This document shows positions 8,442 to 19,564 of a stretch of 64,000 nt of DNA, piece after piece (positions within the stretch are counted from its first letter, which is position 1; each line of letters starts with the position of its first letter). The stretch is from positions 1 through 64,000 of the forward strand of contig NZ_LUTR01000009.1 of assembly GCF_001597725.1 (NCBI RefSeq), given 5' to 3'. The translations under genes were made by a program, and so were the position numbers. Source of the DNA: Neptuniibacter marinus. GTDB lineage: Bacteria; Pseudomonadota; Gammaproteobacteria; Pseudomonadales; Balneatricaceae. The notes under the pieces were generated by a model. It was not told the origin of the DNA and searched no databases. It saw only the letters and a program-made list of their open reading frames with translations.

Positions 8442-9080
8442 ATGTCTAAACATTCCGTACCGGATGGTTGGCAATCCACCTATAACCAACAAGATTTCCG
8501 CATTGATAAGCAAGAATCACTTTACGATGGTTTTTTTAAAATGCTGAAGCTTCATCTAACCCATAAAACATTTGCTGGTGATTCGATTAGTATCCAACGG
8601 GAGTTGTTTTATCGTGACGATGCTGTTTGTGTTTTACTTTATGATGCGAATGAACAGGTGGTCGTATTAGTTGAGCAGTTTCGAGTAGGGGTCTTTGATA
8701 ATCCAGAAGGGCCTTGGCTTTTAGAGCTGGTGGCAGGGATTGTTGAACAGGGTGAAAGCGCCGAAGATGTAGCGCGGCGTGAGTCTGAGGAGGAGGCCGG
8801 AGCTCAGTTGGGAGAGGTTGTGAGTATTAGCCGTTTTGTCCCAAGCTCTGGGGGTACGCGTGAGTATATTGATCTGCTTTGTGCTAGTGTGGATTCGAGG
8901 GATGTAGAAGGAATCCATGGTCTTCCTCATGAAGGTGAAGATATCAAGGTACATAAGATCCCGGTTGATAAAGCGTTTGAATTAGTGAAGAGTGGTAAGA
9001 TTAATAACGCACCGGCAATGATCGCGTTACAGTGGTTACAGTTAAATAAAGCTGATGTCGATAAACGCTGGTCTAGCTAA
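8442..9080 (+). CDS. nudF: ADP-ribose pyrophosphatase (Nudix hydrolase)
   Basis: 212 residues. NudF hydrolyses ADP-ribose to AMP and ribose-5-phosphate. The Nudix box is intact: GIVEQGESAEDVARRESEEE followed by AGA, fitting GX5EX7REUXEEXGU except Ser at the hydrophobic U position after RE. The start of the conserved gammaproteobacterial order nudF-yqiB-cpdA-yqiA-parE supports the call. It is the first gene after an AT-rich region and likely carries the operon promoter. Confidence 0.93.
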   Translation: MSKHSVPDGWQSTYNQQDFRIDKQESLYDGFFKMLKLHLTHKTFAGDSISIQRELFYRDDAVCVLLYDANEQVVVLVEQFRVGVFDNPEGPWLLELVAGIVEQGESAEDVARRESEEEAGAQLGEVVSISRFVPSSGGTREYIDLLCASVDSRDVEGIHGLPHEGEDIKVHKIPVDKAFELVKSGKINNAPAMIALQWLQLNKADVDKRWSS

Positions 9081-9139
9081 ACAAGTGATCTTATAGTCCA
9101 GTTGCCGTTGTGAACATTCTAATAAGACAGTTGAGATGT

Positions 9140-9583
9140 ATGAAACGTAAATATATTCCAGATCTAACAAGGCAGATGTCACAATGTGAAGCTAACTATG
9201 CGCGCATTATGAAACTTCTGCCTGATCTGGATAGTTGTGATGAGCGGGAGTTCCAGGTCAGCTGGCCGGAGCATTGCGCTTACCTGCGTCTCAGAGTGGA
9301 TGAGCGTTTTAAATATACGTCTACAGTTCTGGTTAGCCACCGTTATGAAACCAGTTCTCCATGGTTAGAGTCCCCAGGGTTGGTGGTGCGCCTTTATCAT
9401 GATGCCTCAATGGCAGAAGTAATCTGTATGCAGCGTCGTAAACAGTTAGAGGGCGTTTATCCCTATCCTAATCGTAATATGCACCTGCCCGATGAAAAAC
9501 TTCAGCTCAATGAATATCTAGGCGAGTGGTTAAACGAGTGCCTAAGCTATGGTCACTCTATGGAGACAGTGTACAGTGGCTAG
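9140..9583 (+). CDS. yqiB: DUF1249 family protein YqiB
   Basis: About 147 residues from ATG 9140, which gives the family N-terminus MKRKYIPDLTRQMSQCEANY; an in-frame start 30 bases upstream is less likely. Conserved family stretches are visible: RLYHDASMAEVICMQRR, YPYPNRNMHLPDEKLQLNEY and LGEWLNECLSYGHS. The molecular function of YqiB is unknown. Its constant position between nudF and cpdA supports the identification. Its end overlaps the start of cpdA. Confidence 0.9.
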   Translation: MKRKYIPDLTRQMSQCEANYARIMKLLPDLDSCDEREFQVSWPEHCAYLRLRVDERFKYTSTVLVSHRYETSSPWLESPGLVVRLYHDASMAEVICMQRRKQLEGVYPYPNRNMHLPDEKLQLNEYLGEWLNECLSYGHSMETVYSG

Positions 9584-10346
9584 TGATCGTTCCATTAGGT
9601 TACTGCAAGTAACTGATATGCATCTACAACAGGAGCCCTCTTGTTTAATGCGGGGCGCTAATGTAGAAGCTAGGTTTCAACAGGTTATCCATCAAATAGA
9701 GCAAGAAAGTGCAGATTTCCTCCTATTAACAGGGGATCTAACTCATCATGCTCCAGCCGCTTATGATCGTTTATCGTCATGTTTACAGGGTTTGCCTTTC
9801 CCTGCCCATTGGATTCCCGGTAATCACGATTTATTAGATGAAATGGTCCGTTTTTCTGATCTTGGTTACAACCAGAAAGTGATTGTGCGTGGTGATTGGC
9901 GCATTATTCTACTCGATAGTACATCGCAGCCTGATGGCCGAGGCGGGGGTGCACTCAGTCCAGAGGAACTCGATTTCTTAAATACCCAGCTTGCAATACT
10001 GACCGAGCAACAGCATGTTTTACTGGTGTTACATCACCATCCTGTAACGGTGCAAAGTGAGTGGATGGATAGAATTGGTTTGGCAAATCACAAGGCGTTC
10101 TGGGCTTTGCTTGATACTTATTCACAAGTCAAAGGGGTTGTTTTTGGCCATGTACATCAAGAGTTTCAGCAACATCGGGGCAATGTGAAGTTATTGGCTT
10201 GCCCTGCTACTGCGCCACAATTCAAACCATTCTCTGCATCTGCAATTACAGAAGATGACCCCCGTTTTATGGGGCCTGCTTACCGTCGTATCCAGCTTTA
10301 TGATGATGGTAAGATTCAATCAGAAGTGGTTCGGTTAATATCCTAA
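9576..10346 (+). CDS. cpdA: 3',5'-cyclic-AMP phosphodiesterase
   Basis: A metallophosphoesterase that hydrolyses cAMP. Start GTG 9576 is preferred: GGAGA (9562-9566) sits at good distance and the protein then overlaps yqiB by 8 bp; an ATG at 9549 would overlap by 35 bp. The metal-binding motifs are all present in order: TDMHL, GDLTHH, PGNHD, HHHP and FGHVHQE. About 256 residues, close to E. coli CpdA. Operon context (yqiB before, yqiA and parE after) agrees. It likely tunes Crp signalling. Confidence 0.92.
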   Translation: MASDRSIRLLQVTDMHLQQEPSCLMRGANVEARFQQVIHQIEQESADFLLLTGDLTHHAPAAYDRLSSCLQGLPFPAHWIPGNHDLLDEMVRFSDLGYNQKVIVRGDWRIILLDSTSQPDGRGGGALSPEELDFLNTQLAILTEQQHVLLVLHHHPVTVQSEWMDRIGLANHKAFWALLDTYSQVKGVVFGHVHQEFQQHRGNVKLLACPATAPQFKPFSASAITEDDPRFMGPAYRRIQLYDDGKIQSEVVRLIS

Positions 10347-10405
10347 TTTAGATGGGTATTGCACCAACCTTCCCCCTCCGGTAAGTTCTTGTTCAGAGGA
10401 CGAAA

Positions 10406-11017
10406 ATGAATAAACCAATCTTTATTTACGTACATGGTTTTAATAGCTCGCCAAAGTCGATGAAAGCGCAGTTGTTTTTGCAGTATATGCAAAATAAGGG
10501 CTGTGCTGATCAGGTGCTTGTGCCAACCTTATCGCACTGGCCTGCTGAGGCTATGGAGACGTTGAAATCCCTAGTAGAGCAGCATCAGCAGCGTCTGGTT
10601 ATATTATTGGGCAGTTCATTGGGCGGATACTACAGCACATGGTTAACTGAGCATTATGCTCATGTTCGTACTGTGCTAATTAACCCCTCCATTAGACCGT
10701 TTGAGCTGCTACCCCAGTATTTAGGGGCGAATGAAAACCTTTATAGTGGCGAAAAGTATGAGCTGACAGAGCAGCATTTAGAGCAATTGTTAGCGATTAA
10801 CTGTGAACAGGTTAAGAAACCTGATTCATATCTATTGCTTGTTCAGACCGGGGATGAAACATTAGATTATCGCGAAGCTGTGGATAAGTTCTCTGAAACA
10901 CCGCAGTTTGTACAAGCGGGTGGTTGCCACGGTTTTGAACAGTTTGAAAGCATGATCCCTAGTATTTTAGCTTTTGCTAAAGGAAGGATCGAGTTGCCAG
11001 ACCTTAAGTTAGTATGA
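10406..11017 (+). CDS. yqiA: YqiA-family alpha/beta-fold esterase
   Basis: 203 residues, family length. The N-terminus IFIYVHGFNSSPKSMKAQ holds the oxyanion-hole HGF motif. The nucleophile Ser is in LLGSSLGGYYSTWL. The acid and histidine are likely in QTGDETLDYREA and AGGCHGFEQFE. The E. coli homologue shows esterase activity on short acyl and palmitoyl-CoA substrates; the natural substrate is unclear. It lies between cpdA and parE as in other gammaproteobacteria. Confidence 0.92.
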   Translation: MNKPIFIYVHGFNSSPKSMKAQLFLQYMQNKGCADQVLVPTLSHWPAEAMETLKSLVEQHQQRLVILLGSSLGGYYSTWLTEHYAHVRTVLINPSIRPFELLPQYLGANENLYSGEKYELTEQHLEQLLAINCEQVKKPDSYLLLVQTGDETLDYREAVDKFSETPQFVQAGGCHGFEQFESMIPSILAFAKGRIELPDLKLV

Positions 11018-11085
11018 ATTTAATCATCGTGAGTAAAGCTTAGTTTTGGTTATATGAGCTTTAGAGTGATACATAGCAAGCATAG

Positions 11086-12996
<1,911 letters not shown>

Positions 12997-13113
12997 GCCT
13001 AAAAATTTAGGTTTAATAGTGACTGTCAGTGGGGTGATTTAAAACAGTGGTGTTTCAGTTTTAAGCCCTCACTCATTAATGAAACAGATATTGATAAGCG
13101 GTAACACGTAGAT

Positions 13114-15390
13114 ATGACGGTAAAAACAACGTTCGAAGATGGTCATGAGCGCTTAGCACTTAGAGATTTTACGGAGAAAGCGTATTTGGATTACTCCATG
13201 TACGTTATCCTTGATCGTGCTTTGCCTCATATTGGTGACGGCATGAAACCGGTACAGCGCCGAATAGTTTATGCAATGTCGGAGCTGGGTTTAAAAGCGA
13301 CGGCGAAGTATAAAAAATCTGCCCGTACAGTGGGTGACGTGCTTGGTAAATTCCATCCCCATGGTGACTCTGCTTGTTATGAGGCGATGGTTTTGATGGC
13401 GCAGCCGTTTAGTTACCGCTATCCCTTAGTTGATGGTCAGGGGAACTGGGGCTCACAGGATGATCCTAAATCATTCGCGGCCATGCGTTATACCGAATCA
13501 CGTTTGTCTCCTTATTCGGAAGTTCTCTTGGCTGAAGTGGCACAAGGAACAGTGGAGTGGGCGCCTAACTTCGATGGCACAATGCAGGAGCCAATGATTC
13601 TACCGGCCCGTCTACCTAATGTGCTGCTTAATGGTACAACAGGTATTGCTGTTGGTATGGCGACCGATATTCTTCCCCATAACTTAAATGAAGTGACCCG
13701 TGCGTGTATTCATCTGCTAGATAATCCTCGTGCAGACCTTGATGAGCTTTGTGAGTTTGTTCCCGGCCCTGATATGCCAACGGATGCTGAAATTATCACC
13801 TCGCGCCGCGATCTTCGACAGATCTATGAGACTGGCCGTGGTTCTGTACGTATGCGTGCAGTTTATATGAAGGAGCAGGGTGAAATTGTTATTACCGCAC
13901 TGCCTCATCAGGTATCTGGTGCTAAAGTACTGGAGCAGATCGCGGCTCAGATGCAGCAGAAAAAACTGCCGATGGTGAGTGATCTACGGGATGAGTCAGA
14001 TCATGAAAACCCGACTCGGTTAGTGATTATTCCTCGTTCTAATCGTGTTGATATAGAACAGCTGATGGCGCATTTATTTGCCTCCACTGATTTAGAACGC
14101 ACCTATCGCGTTAATATGAATATGATCGGTGTTGATGGTAACCCTCAAGTTAAGAATTTGCGCCAGATTTTGGTCGAGTGGTTGGAATGGCGAACAACAA
14201 TAGTACGTAAGCGCTTACAATATCGTTTGGAAAAAGTTCTTGATAGGTTGCATATTCTTGAAGGTTTAATGGTCGCTTACCTCAATATCGATGAGGTTAT
14301 TGCCATTATTCGTCATGAAGATAACCCTAAGGCCGAGCTTGTGAAGCGCTTTGGCTTAACAGAGATTCAAGCCGATGCGATTCTTGACTTAAAACTGCGC
14401 CATTTAGCAAAACTAGAAGAGTTTAAAATTCAGTCTGAGCAAAATGAGCTGGATGAAGAGCGTAAGAAGTTAGAAGCGATACTGGGTTCTGACAGTAAAA
14501 TGCGTAAGTTAATCAAGCAGGAACTAAAAGAAGCGGCTGAGGTTTATGGTGATGATCGTCGCTCGCCAATTGTTGAACGGGAAGAAGCGCAAGCGTTCAG
14601 TGAGAAAGATCTATTAACTTCAGATCCTGTTACTGTGGTGATATCTAAACAAGGCTGGGTGCGTGCTGCGAAAGGTCATGATATTGATGGTGCGGGTTTA
14701 AATTATAAGTCAGGTGACGCTTTTAAACTTGAATGTAAAGGTCGAACGAATCAGCCAACGATTCTTTTTGATACAACGGGGCGAAGTTTTACGATTGATA
14801 CACATAACCTACCCTCTGCGCGAGGGCAAGGAGAGCCTATTACTGGCCGTATTACCTTGCCGAAGGGCTCTACGGTTGATGCGGCAATCGCGGGTAAAGA
14901 CAGCGATAAGGTCTTAATGGCTTCGGATGCAGGTTATGGCTTTATTACTAAGATTAGTGACCTCACCAGTAAAACCAAAAATGGTAAAGCGGCATTGACG
15001 CTGCCTAAAAATGCTCAGATCTTAGCACCCGCACTTGTGAGTGATACTTCAAATCTATTGGCTGCAGTAACCAATGAGGGACGTCTCTTGGTCTTCCCTG
15101 TGGCAGAGTTACCGGAGTTGGTGAAAGGTAAAGGGAATAAGGTTATCAATATACCTTCTGCTCGTGCAGCAAGTAGAGAGGAGCTGGTGGTAGCTATTGC
15201 TATTTTATCGGCAGATGACACCTTATTGGTTCATGCAGGTCGACAGCATCTGAAATTGAAACCTTCAGATATAGAACATTATCGTGGTGAACGTGGTCGA
15301 CGGGGCAATAAGCTCCCGCGTGGTTATCAACGGGTGGATAGCTTGGATGTGGAGCGTTCACAGACGGAAGCGGTAGAAGGTGAGGAATAG
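13114..15390 (+). CDS. parC: DNA topoisomerase IV subunit A
   Basis: 758 residues. The DNA-cleaving subunit: the catalytic tyrosine is in [13 protein letters not shown]. The quinolone-resistance-determining segment reads [15 protein letters not shown], with the sensitive-type Ser86 and Glu90 (E. coli Ser80 and Glu84). The C-terminal beta-pinwheel blades occupy about residues 500-740. It is partner to ParE just upstream. A normal, complete member. Confidence 0.97.
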   Translation: MTVKTTFEDGHERLALRDFTEKAYLDYSMYVILDRALPHIGDGMKPVQRRIVYAMSELGLKATAKYKKSARTVGDVLGKFHPHGDSACYEAMVLMAQPFSYRYPLVDGQGNWGSQDDPKSFAAMRYTESRLSPYSEVLLAEVAQGTVEWAPNFDGTMQEPMILPARLPNVLLNGTTGIAVGMATDILPHNLNEVTRACIHLLDNPRADLDELCEFVPGPDMPTDAEIITSRRDLRQIYETGRGSVRMRAVYMKEQGEIVITALPHQVSGAKVLEQIAAQMQQKKLPMVSDLRDESDHENPTRLVIIPRSNRVDIEQLMAHLFASTDLERTYRVNMNMIGVDGNPQVKNLRQILVEWLEWRTTIVRKRLQYRLEKVLDRLHILEGLMVAYLNIDEVIAIIRHEDNPKAELVKRFGLTEIQADAILDLKLRHLAKLEEFKIQSEQNELDEERKKLEAILGSDSKMRKLIKQELKEAAEVYGDDRRSPIVEREEAQAFSEKDLLTSDPVTVVISKQGWVRAAKGHDIDGAGLNYKSGDAFKLECKGRTNQPTILFDTTGRSFTIDTHNLPSARGQGEPITGRITLPKGSTVDAAIAGKDSDKVLMASDAGYGFITKISDLTSKTKNGKAALTLPKNAQILAPALVSDTSNLLAAVTNEGRLLVFPVAELPELVKGKGNKVINIPSARAASREELVVAIAILSADDTLLVHAGRQHLKLKPSDIEHYRGERGRRGNKLPRGYQRVDSLDVERSQTEAVEGEE

Positions 15391-15399
15391 TAACAATTG

Positions 15400-16005
15400 A
15401 TGAAGCTGCTTATTTGCTGTTGGTTGGTTCTTGTTGCGAATAGTGCAATGGCCATGAATTTTTATATGGTTATAGTTGACTCGCTAAATGTACGACAAGG
15501 TCCAGATTTTACATGGGATGTGATTACCAAAGCAGAAAGAAATCAGCTTGTGCTTGAAACCCAGCGCGACGGTGTGTGGTCAGAAATTTTTTATCTCGAT
15601 CCTAATAAGCAAAAAGTAAAAGGTTGGGTGCATAACAACTATATTAAGCCTCAAACATTGACCCCTAATGAGGGTGGCAATTCTAAGTTTAATATTAAGG
15701 TTTCGGCAGAACAGCCGGTTTGTGATGGTCAGTCTATGATTACAGGGGAATCTCTCTGCTATTTGGATGTAAACTTTAGTGTACGCAGTAGAGCGGCGTC
15801 TGAGGGGAGTATTCTCGTTAGTTGTTGGGCTGATTTTGTGGCCTCTGGTCAGGAGCATATACAGCCCGTTCAAGCGAAGGTTAGCCAAAACTATGTTTTG
15901 CAAAATGGTAGGGTTGCGGACACTGTGCGTTTAAGAGCAGGGCTTAAGCAGCAATTGGGTTCGAAGGGATTGAATGTGGCTTATTATAATTGCACGGTTA
16001 ATTAG
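15400..16005 (+). CDS. Secreted bacterial SH3-domain protein
   Basis: About 201 residues. Signal peptide at 1-19 (LLICCWLVLVANSAMAM), cleaved near AMA. An SH3b domain follows: VDSLNVRQGPDFTWDVITK, RDGVWSEIFY and KGWVHNNYI. The C-terminal half (about 90-201) has four to five cysteines (QPVCDG, ESLCYLD, VSCWAD, YNCTVN), suggesting disulfides in the periplasm. SH3b domains often bind cell-wall peptides. It begins 9 bp after parC and is probably co-transcribed, but no functional tie to topoisomerase is known. Confidence 0.75.
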   Translation: MKLLICCWLVLVANSAMAMNFYMVIVDSLNVRQGPDFTWDVITKAERNQLVLETQRDGVWSEIFYLDPNKQKVKGWVHNNYIKPQTLTPNEGGNSKFNIKVSAEQPVCDGQSMITGESLCYLDVNFSVRSRAASEGSILVSCWADFVASGQEHIQPVQAKVSQNYVLQNGRVADTVRLRAGLKQQLGSKGLNVAYYNCTVN

Positions 16006-16044
16006 CCTGTAGGCAAGGGAACCAGTACAGGCTGCTTTAACTGT

Positions 16045-16069
16045 AGCGCCGGTTAGTAGCACCGGCGCT
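16045..16069. terminator. GC-rich hairpin between convergent genes
   Basis: AGCGCCGGT (16045-16053) pairs with ACCGGCGCT (16061-16069) around a 7-base loop. It sits between the convergent SH3 gene and isochorismatase-like gene and could end both transcripts, but neither side has a strong T-run. Confidence 0.45.
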
Positions 16070-16079
16070 CGTTGATTAA

Positions 16080-16682
16080 TTAATCAGGTACATTACTGAT
16101 AGCAGGAACAACTGCTGATGGTAGGTCTGAAAGTGCTGCCAGTGCTGCTTCTTGGATTTGAGCCGCTGGAACATCCTTTCCTGTTACTTTTGAAGGTAGG
16201 GCTCTTGTCGCCGTTGCTGATGCGACGACTGTAGGGTTATAGCCTAATGTGAATGCAGCACGAGCGGTTGAATTCACGCACATGTGAGACATAAATCCGA
16301 CCAATATCAGATTTTTAACCCCAGTCTTTTCAAGTAATTCATTGAGCTCTGTTTGTGCAAATGAATTAGGGTAGTTTTTGGTGATTACTGCTTCACCCTC
16401 TATAGGCGCTACGACTTCAGTAATTTGACCAATATGTTCGTTTACATCGTAAGGTGTTCCAGGGCCTGCATCGTGTCTAATGTGGAAGATAGGTCGGCCC
16501 GCTTTACGGAAACGCTCTAGAAGCTTTCTACATTCTACTAAGGCTTCTTCTACACCTTCCAGTTTCATTATCCCTTCGCAATAGGTGTTTTGCGCATCAA
16601 TAATAATCAAAGCGGATTCTTGTACTGAGCTTGCTTCATGTCCTAGACCAGCAAGGTCGCGAATGGTGCTTAAGCTTGTCAT
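16080..16682 (-). CDS. Isochorismatase-family cysteine hydrolase
   Basis: 200 residues. The catalytic triad is visible: Asp in LIIIDAQNTYCEG, Lys in ITKNYPNSFAQTEL, and Cys in LILVGFMSHMCVNSTARAA. Members hydrolyse isochorismate, nicotinamide or other amides; substrate choice is not readable. There are no enterobactin-type genes nearby, so a siderophore role is unlikely. It is divergent from a GlxA-type AraC regulator at 16814, a frequent pairing that suggests regulation by it. Cytosolic. Confidence 0.85.
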   Translation of the reverse strand: MTSLSTIRDLAGLGHEASSVQESALIIIDAQNTYCEGIMKLEGVEEALVECRKLLERFRKAGRPIFHIRHDAGPGTPYDVNEHIGQITEVVAPIEGEAVITKNYPNSFAQTELNELLEKTGVKNLILVGFMSHMCVNSTARAAFTLGYNPTVVASATATRALPSKVTGKDVPAAQIQEAALAALSDLPSAVVPAISNVPD

Positions 16683-16762
16683 ATAAAATACCTTATGAAT
16701 TGTTATGGCTGATTTAGTTTTATGTATGGAATAATCATTGGTTTATCGCTGTCTATTATTCG

Positions 16763-16777
16763 ATGATTTTAAATCAT
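16763..16777. promoter_or_regulatory. Candidate operator palindrome
   Basis: ATGATTT-T-AAATCAT is a perfect 7-bp-arm dyad in the divergent region between the isochorismatase-like gene and the GlxA-type regulator, just before a TATACT (16777-16782) that could be the -10 of the regulator gene. Binding by that regulator is inference. Confidence 0.4.
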
Positions 16778-16813
16778 ATACTGGGGGCATAATTGGCATA
16801 AAAGAGGTTGTAT

Positions 16814-17758
16814 ATGACAATAAAGCAGATTGAAATAGGCATAGTGCATTATCCTGGTGCTTTATTGTCGGCGGTTCAAGGTATCGCTGAGCAGTTCTAT
16901 CTAGCCAATCAGATCTGTCAGCAGCATGACTTGGGTGAAGTGTTTAGTACTTCAATTTGCGTGAGTCAGCAGCTTGATGATGCTGATCATCATGGGGCAT
17001 TTAAACCGCTTAATATTATTGTTTTACCGCCTTGTTTAGATGACAGTTACTATCTTAAGCCACAGCCATCTTTACTGGCTTGGTTAAAGCAGCAGCATAA
17101 AAATGGGGCAATAATTTGTTCGGTGTGTGCAGGGGCTTTTGTCTTAGCTGAAACGGGCTTATTGGATGGCCGTAAAGTGACGACTCATTGGGCTTTAGCG
17201 GATGATTTTGCTAAGCGCTTTCCTAACGTTATGCTTGAGACGAACAAGCTACTAATAAACGATACCGATATTATTACAGCGGGTGGTTTGATGAGCTGGA
17301 TCGATTTGGGACTGGAGTTGGTTGCCCAATTCACAAACTCAAAAGTGATGCGCCAGTTAGGAAAGTTTCTGATCGTTGATACGGGACCGCGAGAGCAAAG
17401 TTATTATCAGAGCTTTTCGCCAAAATTAGATCATGGTGATGAGGCTATTATTAAAGCTCAACATCAGTTGCAGCGTAATTTTAAAAATACGATTGTTATT
17501 CAGCAGCTTGCGGAGCATTCCCATTTAACTGGGCGGACATTTTTACGGCGTTTTGTCAAAGCTACGGGACTGAAACCTACTCAATATTTGCAGCGTCTTC
17601 GTATTCAAAAAGCGTGTGAAATTATTGAGACAAGCACTACCTCTTTTGAGAACGTTGCAGCAGAAGTCGGTTATGAAGATTTAAGCGCTTTTAGGAAAAC
17701 CTTTACTAAAATTACCGGCCAGACACCTAAAGAGTTTAAGAAGCGCTTTGTAAAATAA
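16814..17758 (+). CDS. GlxA-family AraC-type regulator with DJ-1/PfpI domain
   Basis: About 314 residues from ATG 16814, six bases after a possible TTG start, with AAAGAGG upstream. The N-terminal half is a DJ-1/PfpI amidase-like domain with the elbow cysteine in ICSVCAGAFVLAETGLLDGR and THWALADDFAKRFP. The C-terminal AraC double helix-turn-helix ends GYEDLSAFRKTFTKITGQTP. GlxA-type regulators often control amine or amide catabolism. Here the divergent hydrolase is the likely target. No membrane segment. Ligand unknown. Confidence 0.88.
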   Translation: MTIKQIEIGIVHYPGALLSAVQGIAEQFYLANQICQQHDLGEVFSTSICVSQQLDDADHHGAFKPLNIIVLPPCLDDSYYLKPQPSLLAWLKQQHKNGAIICSVCAGAFVLAETGLLDGRKVTTHWALADDFAKRFPNVMLETNKLLINDTDIITAGGLMSWIDLGLELVAQFTNSKVMRQLGKFLIVDTGPREQSYYQSFSPKLDHGDEAIIKAQHQLQRNFKNTIVIQQLAEHSHLTGRTFLRRFVKATGLKPTQYLQRLRIQKACEIIETSTTSFENVAAEVGYEDLSAFRKTFTKITGQTPKEFKKRFVK

Positions 17759-17776
17759 CGCGTTTTTCAGTAGTTA

Positions 17777-19423
17777 TCAGGGCTTCTTGAAGATTTTTGT
17801 TAGCAGGTGGTTTGCTTGTTTTTGCAAGAGCGCCTGATGCTTTGGTGTGACTTTAAGCAGCAGTACTTTATCTTCATCTTCTCGGCGAATATCCGCTTGT
17901 TCCAGCAAAGCACGTTTTAGTAAAGGTGCTTCAGTTAGCGCTGTATGGCTAATTAGTTCGTTGCTGTTTGTAGTGCGGGTGAGGAAGTGAGCTTCCTCTT
18001 TGACTAAGGAGTGCTTGTCATAATGCCCACGTGATAGGGACATTTGTAAGCTTAGGACAGGCTGAAAGCCTTTAATTCTTGCTTGGTTGAAGCCTTTATA
18101 TAAGAGACTAAAAAGTATGGCCGCGCATAGTGCGTTTATGCCATGGCTATCGTTACTGTCTCGTAATTCAAAACGTAGCAGTATATCGTTATTTTCTAGT
18201 TGTTCGGACTCGCCGTTATAAATTCGCGCGACCTGTTTAGCTAAATGAAGGTAGACATTGAGCAAGGTCGCTTTTTCATCAGGATGCATGTTATCTGAAC
18301 TGGCCGTATTGCTATCTATGTAAAACAGGTAAATGGCATCTTGTGGTGCTAGAAATAACTCTAATTCGTCTTCAAATGAGTAGAGTCCAAGCTGTACCTC
18401 TTTTCGTTCGCGCATTTCATCCGGCATTGTTTCTTTAAAGAGCGGATTTTTAGTTTTTGTCGGGCTTTCGTCAGTATTATCCTGTTTTTCATCTATAAGC
18501 TCCTCTTCAATTGAGAACTCATCTGGGCTTGCAGTAGCTTGAGCGTGCTCTAAATCTTGCGGATGATGTTCGAATTTTGGCATCTGCGGAGCATTGCTAT
18601 GTTCTGGTTTGAGTAGATCAACAAGAGATTCAGTGTGTAGTTGATCATCTTGTGTGGCATCGTTTTGAAAGTCCGTTTCCGTTTCTCGCAGAGGGTAGTC
18701 GTTAGCAGTGGTTTGAGGAGTGGTATCTATTTCATCCACTGCTGATCCTGTGTCGCTGTTTGTCGATATGGATGTTTCTGTATTGGAGAGGGAGCTGTCT
18801 TCTATCGCACTAATATCGCTATGGCGCCCTTCATTTTGTATAGCTAAAGATTCGGAGAATGTAAGGCCGGATAAACGATCAGGAGCGGGGTCGTCCGGTG
18901 TTTGCTCCTCTTGTTCATCGGTTGTTGGGTAGTGTCCAAAGTACCAAATAACGAGTAATGACAAGAGAGCTATTGCACAAGCTAGAAAGAGTAGAGGCCA
19001 GAACTGACTGCGTAGAGCTTGTTTGAGTGGCTCGGGGGTTAGCCATAACGTAACTGTGGCAATGATTTTCTCTTGCTGTATAAGCCGCTGTTGTAATTTT
19101 ATGTCATTTGCTTCGCCAGACCTGGCGATAATTACGCCGGATTGATCCGCTACCTGTAAGCCTTTGATATAGGGAATCTGCTGCAGTTCATTTAAAAGAT
19201 AATTAAGGCTGACGCGATCATTTGAGAGAAGTAGCGGGCGAATTAAAATATCGCTTTGCTGAGCAAGTGCCTTGCCTAAATGTTGAGTCTCACTCTCAGC
19301 TTGCCTCGCAGTGGAAAACTGCATGAAAAGGATACCAAGGCTTAACCCTGAAAATAGAATTAAGCCGACAATAACCAGAAGGTTTTGTCTTGAACGGTTG
19401 TTTTTGAATCGGCTTAATGTCAC
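17777..19423 (-). CDS. Large membrane protein, YtjB/SMP-like N-terminus
   Basis: 548 residues. Transmembrane helix 1 lies at about 15-33 (LVIVGLILFSGLSLGILFM) and helix 2 at about 140-160. The roughly 100-residue periplasmic part between them (LLSNDRVSLNYLLNELQQIP, GLQVADQSGVIIA) resembles the AhpA/YtjB/SMP family and sensor dCache-like segments. A long acidic linker rich in Asp, Glu, Ser and Thr runs from about 165 to 340. The cytosolic C-terminal domain (about 345-548) looks like a degenerate nucleotide-cyclase-type fold, but I am not sure. YtjB itself is much shorter. Divergent from proA. Confidence 0.6.
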   Translation of the reverse strand: MTLSRFKNNRSRQNLLVIVGLILFSGLSLGILFMQFSTARQAESETQHLGKALAQQSDILIRPLLLSNDRVSLNYLLNELQQIPYIKGLQVADQSGVIIARSGEANDIKLQQRLIQQEKIIATVTLWLTPEPLKQALRSQFWPLLFLACAIALLSLLVIWYFGHYPTTDEQEEQTPDDPAPDRLSGLTFSESLAIQNEGRHSDISAIEDSSLSNTETSISTNSDTGSAVDEIDTTPQTTANDYPLRETETDFQNDATQDDQLHTESLVDLLKPEHSNAPQMPKFEHHPQDLEHAQATASPDEFSIEEELIDEKQDNTDESPTKTKNPLFKETMPDEMRERKEVQLGLYSFEDELELFLAPQDAIYLFYIDSNTASSDNMHPDEKATLLNVYLHLAKQVARIYNGESEQLENNDILLRFELRDSNDSHGINALCAAILFSLLYKGFNQARIKGFQPVLSLQMSLSRGHYDKHSLVKEEAHFLTRTTNSNELISHTALTEAPLLKRALLEQADIRREDEDKVLLLKVTPKHQALLQKQANHLLTKIFKKP

Positions 19424-19564
19424 AGGGCAAAATTAGCTCAAAATGGATCGAAAGTCAGATAATAACAGTTCATAACGGCGAGTGTGAATATCAATTGCAT
19501 TCTGACCATGACCCCGCGTTGTCAGGCAGGTATAATAATGGGCTTAATGATAGGAAGGACGGCG

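Noticed and set aside
12997-13010. CCTAAAAATTTAGG palindrome after parE as a terminator
   Set aside because: The stem is AT-rich and short, without a T-run; parC may be co-transcribed.
13351-13400. Quinolone-resistance change in ParC
   Set aside because: The key Ser and Glu positions are the sensitive wild-type residues.
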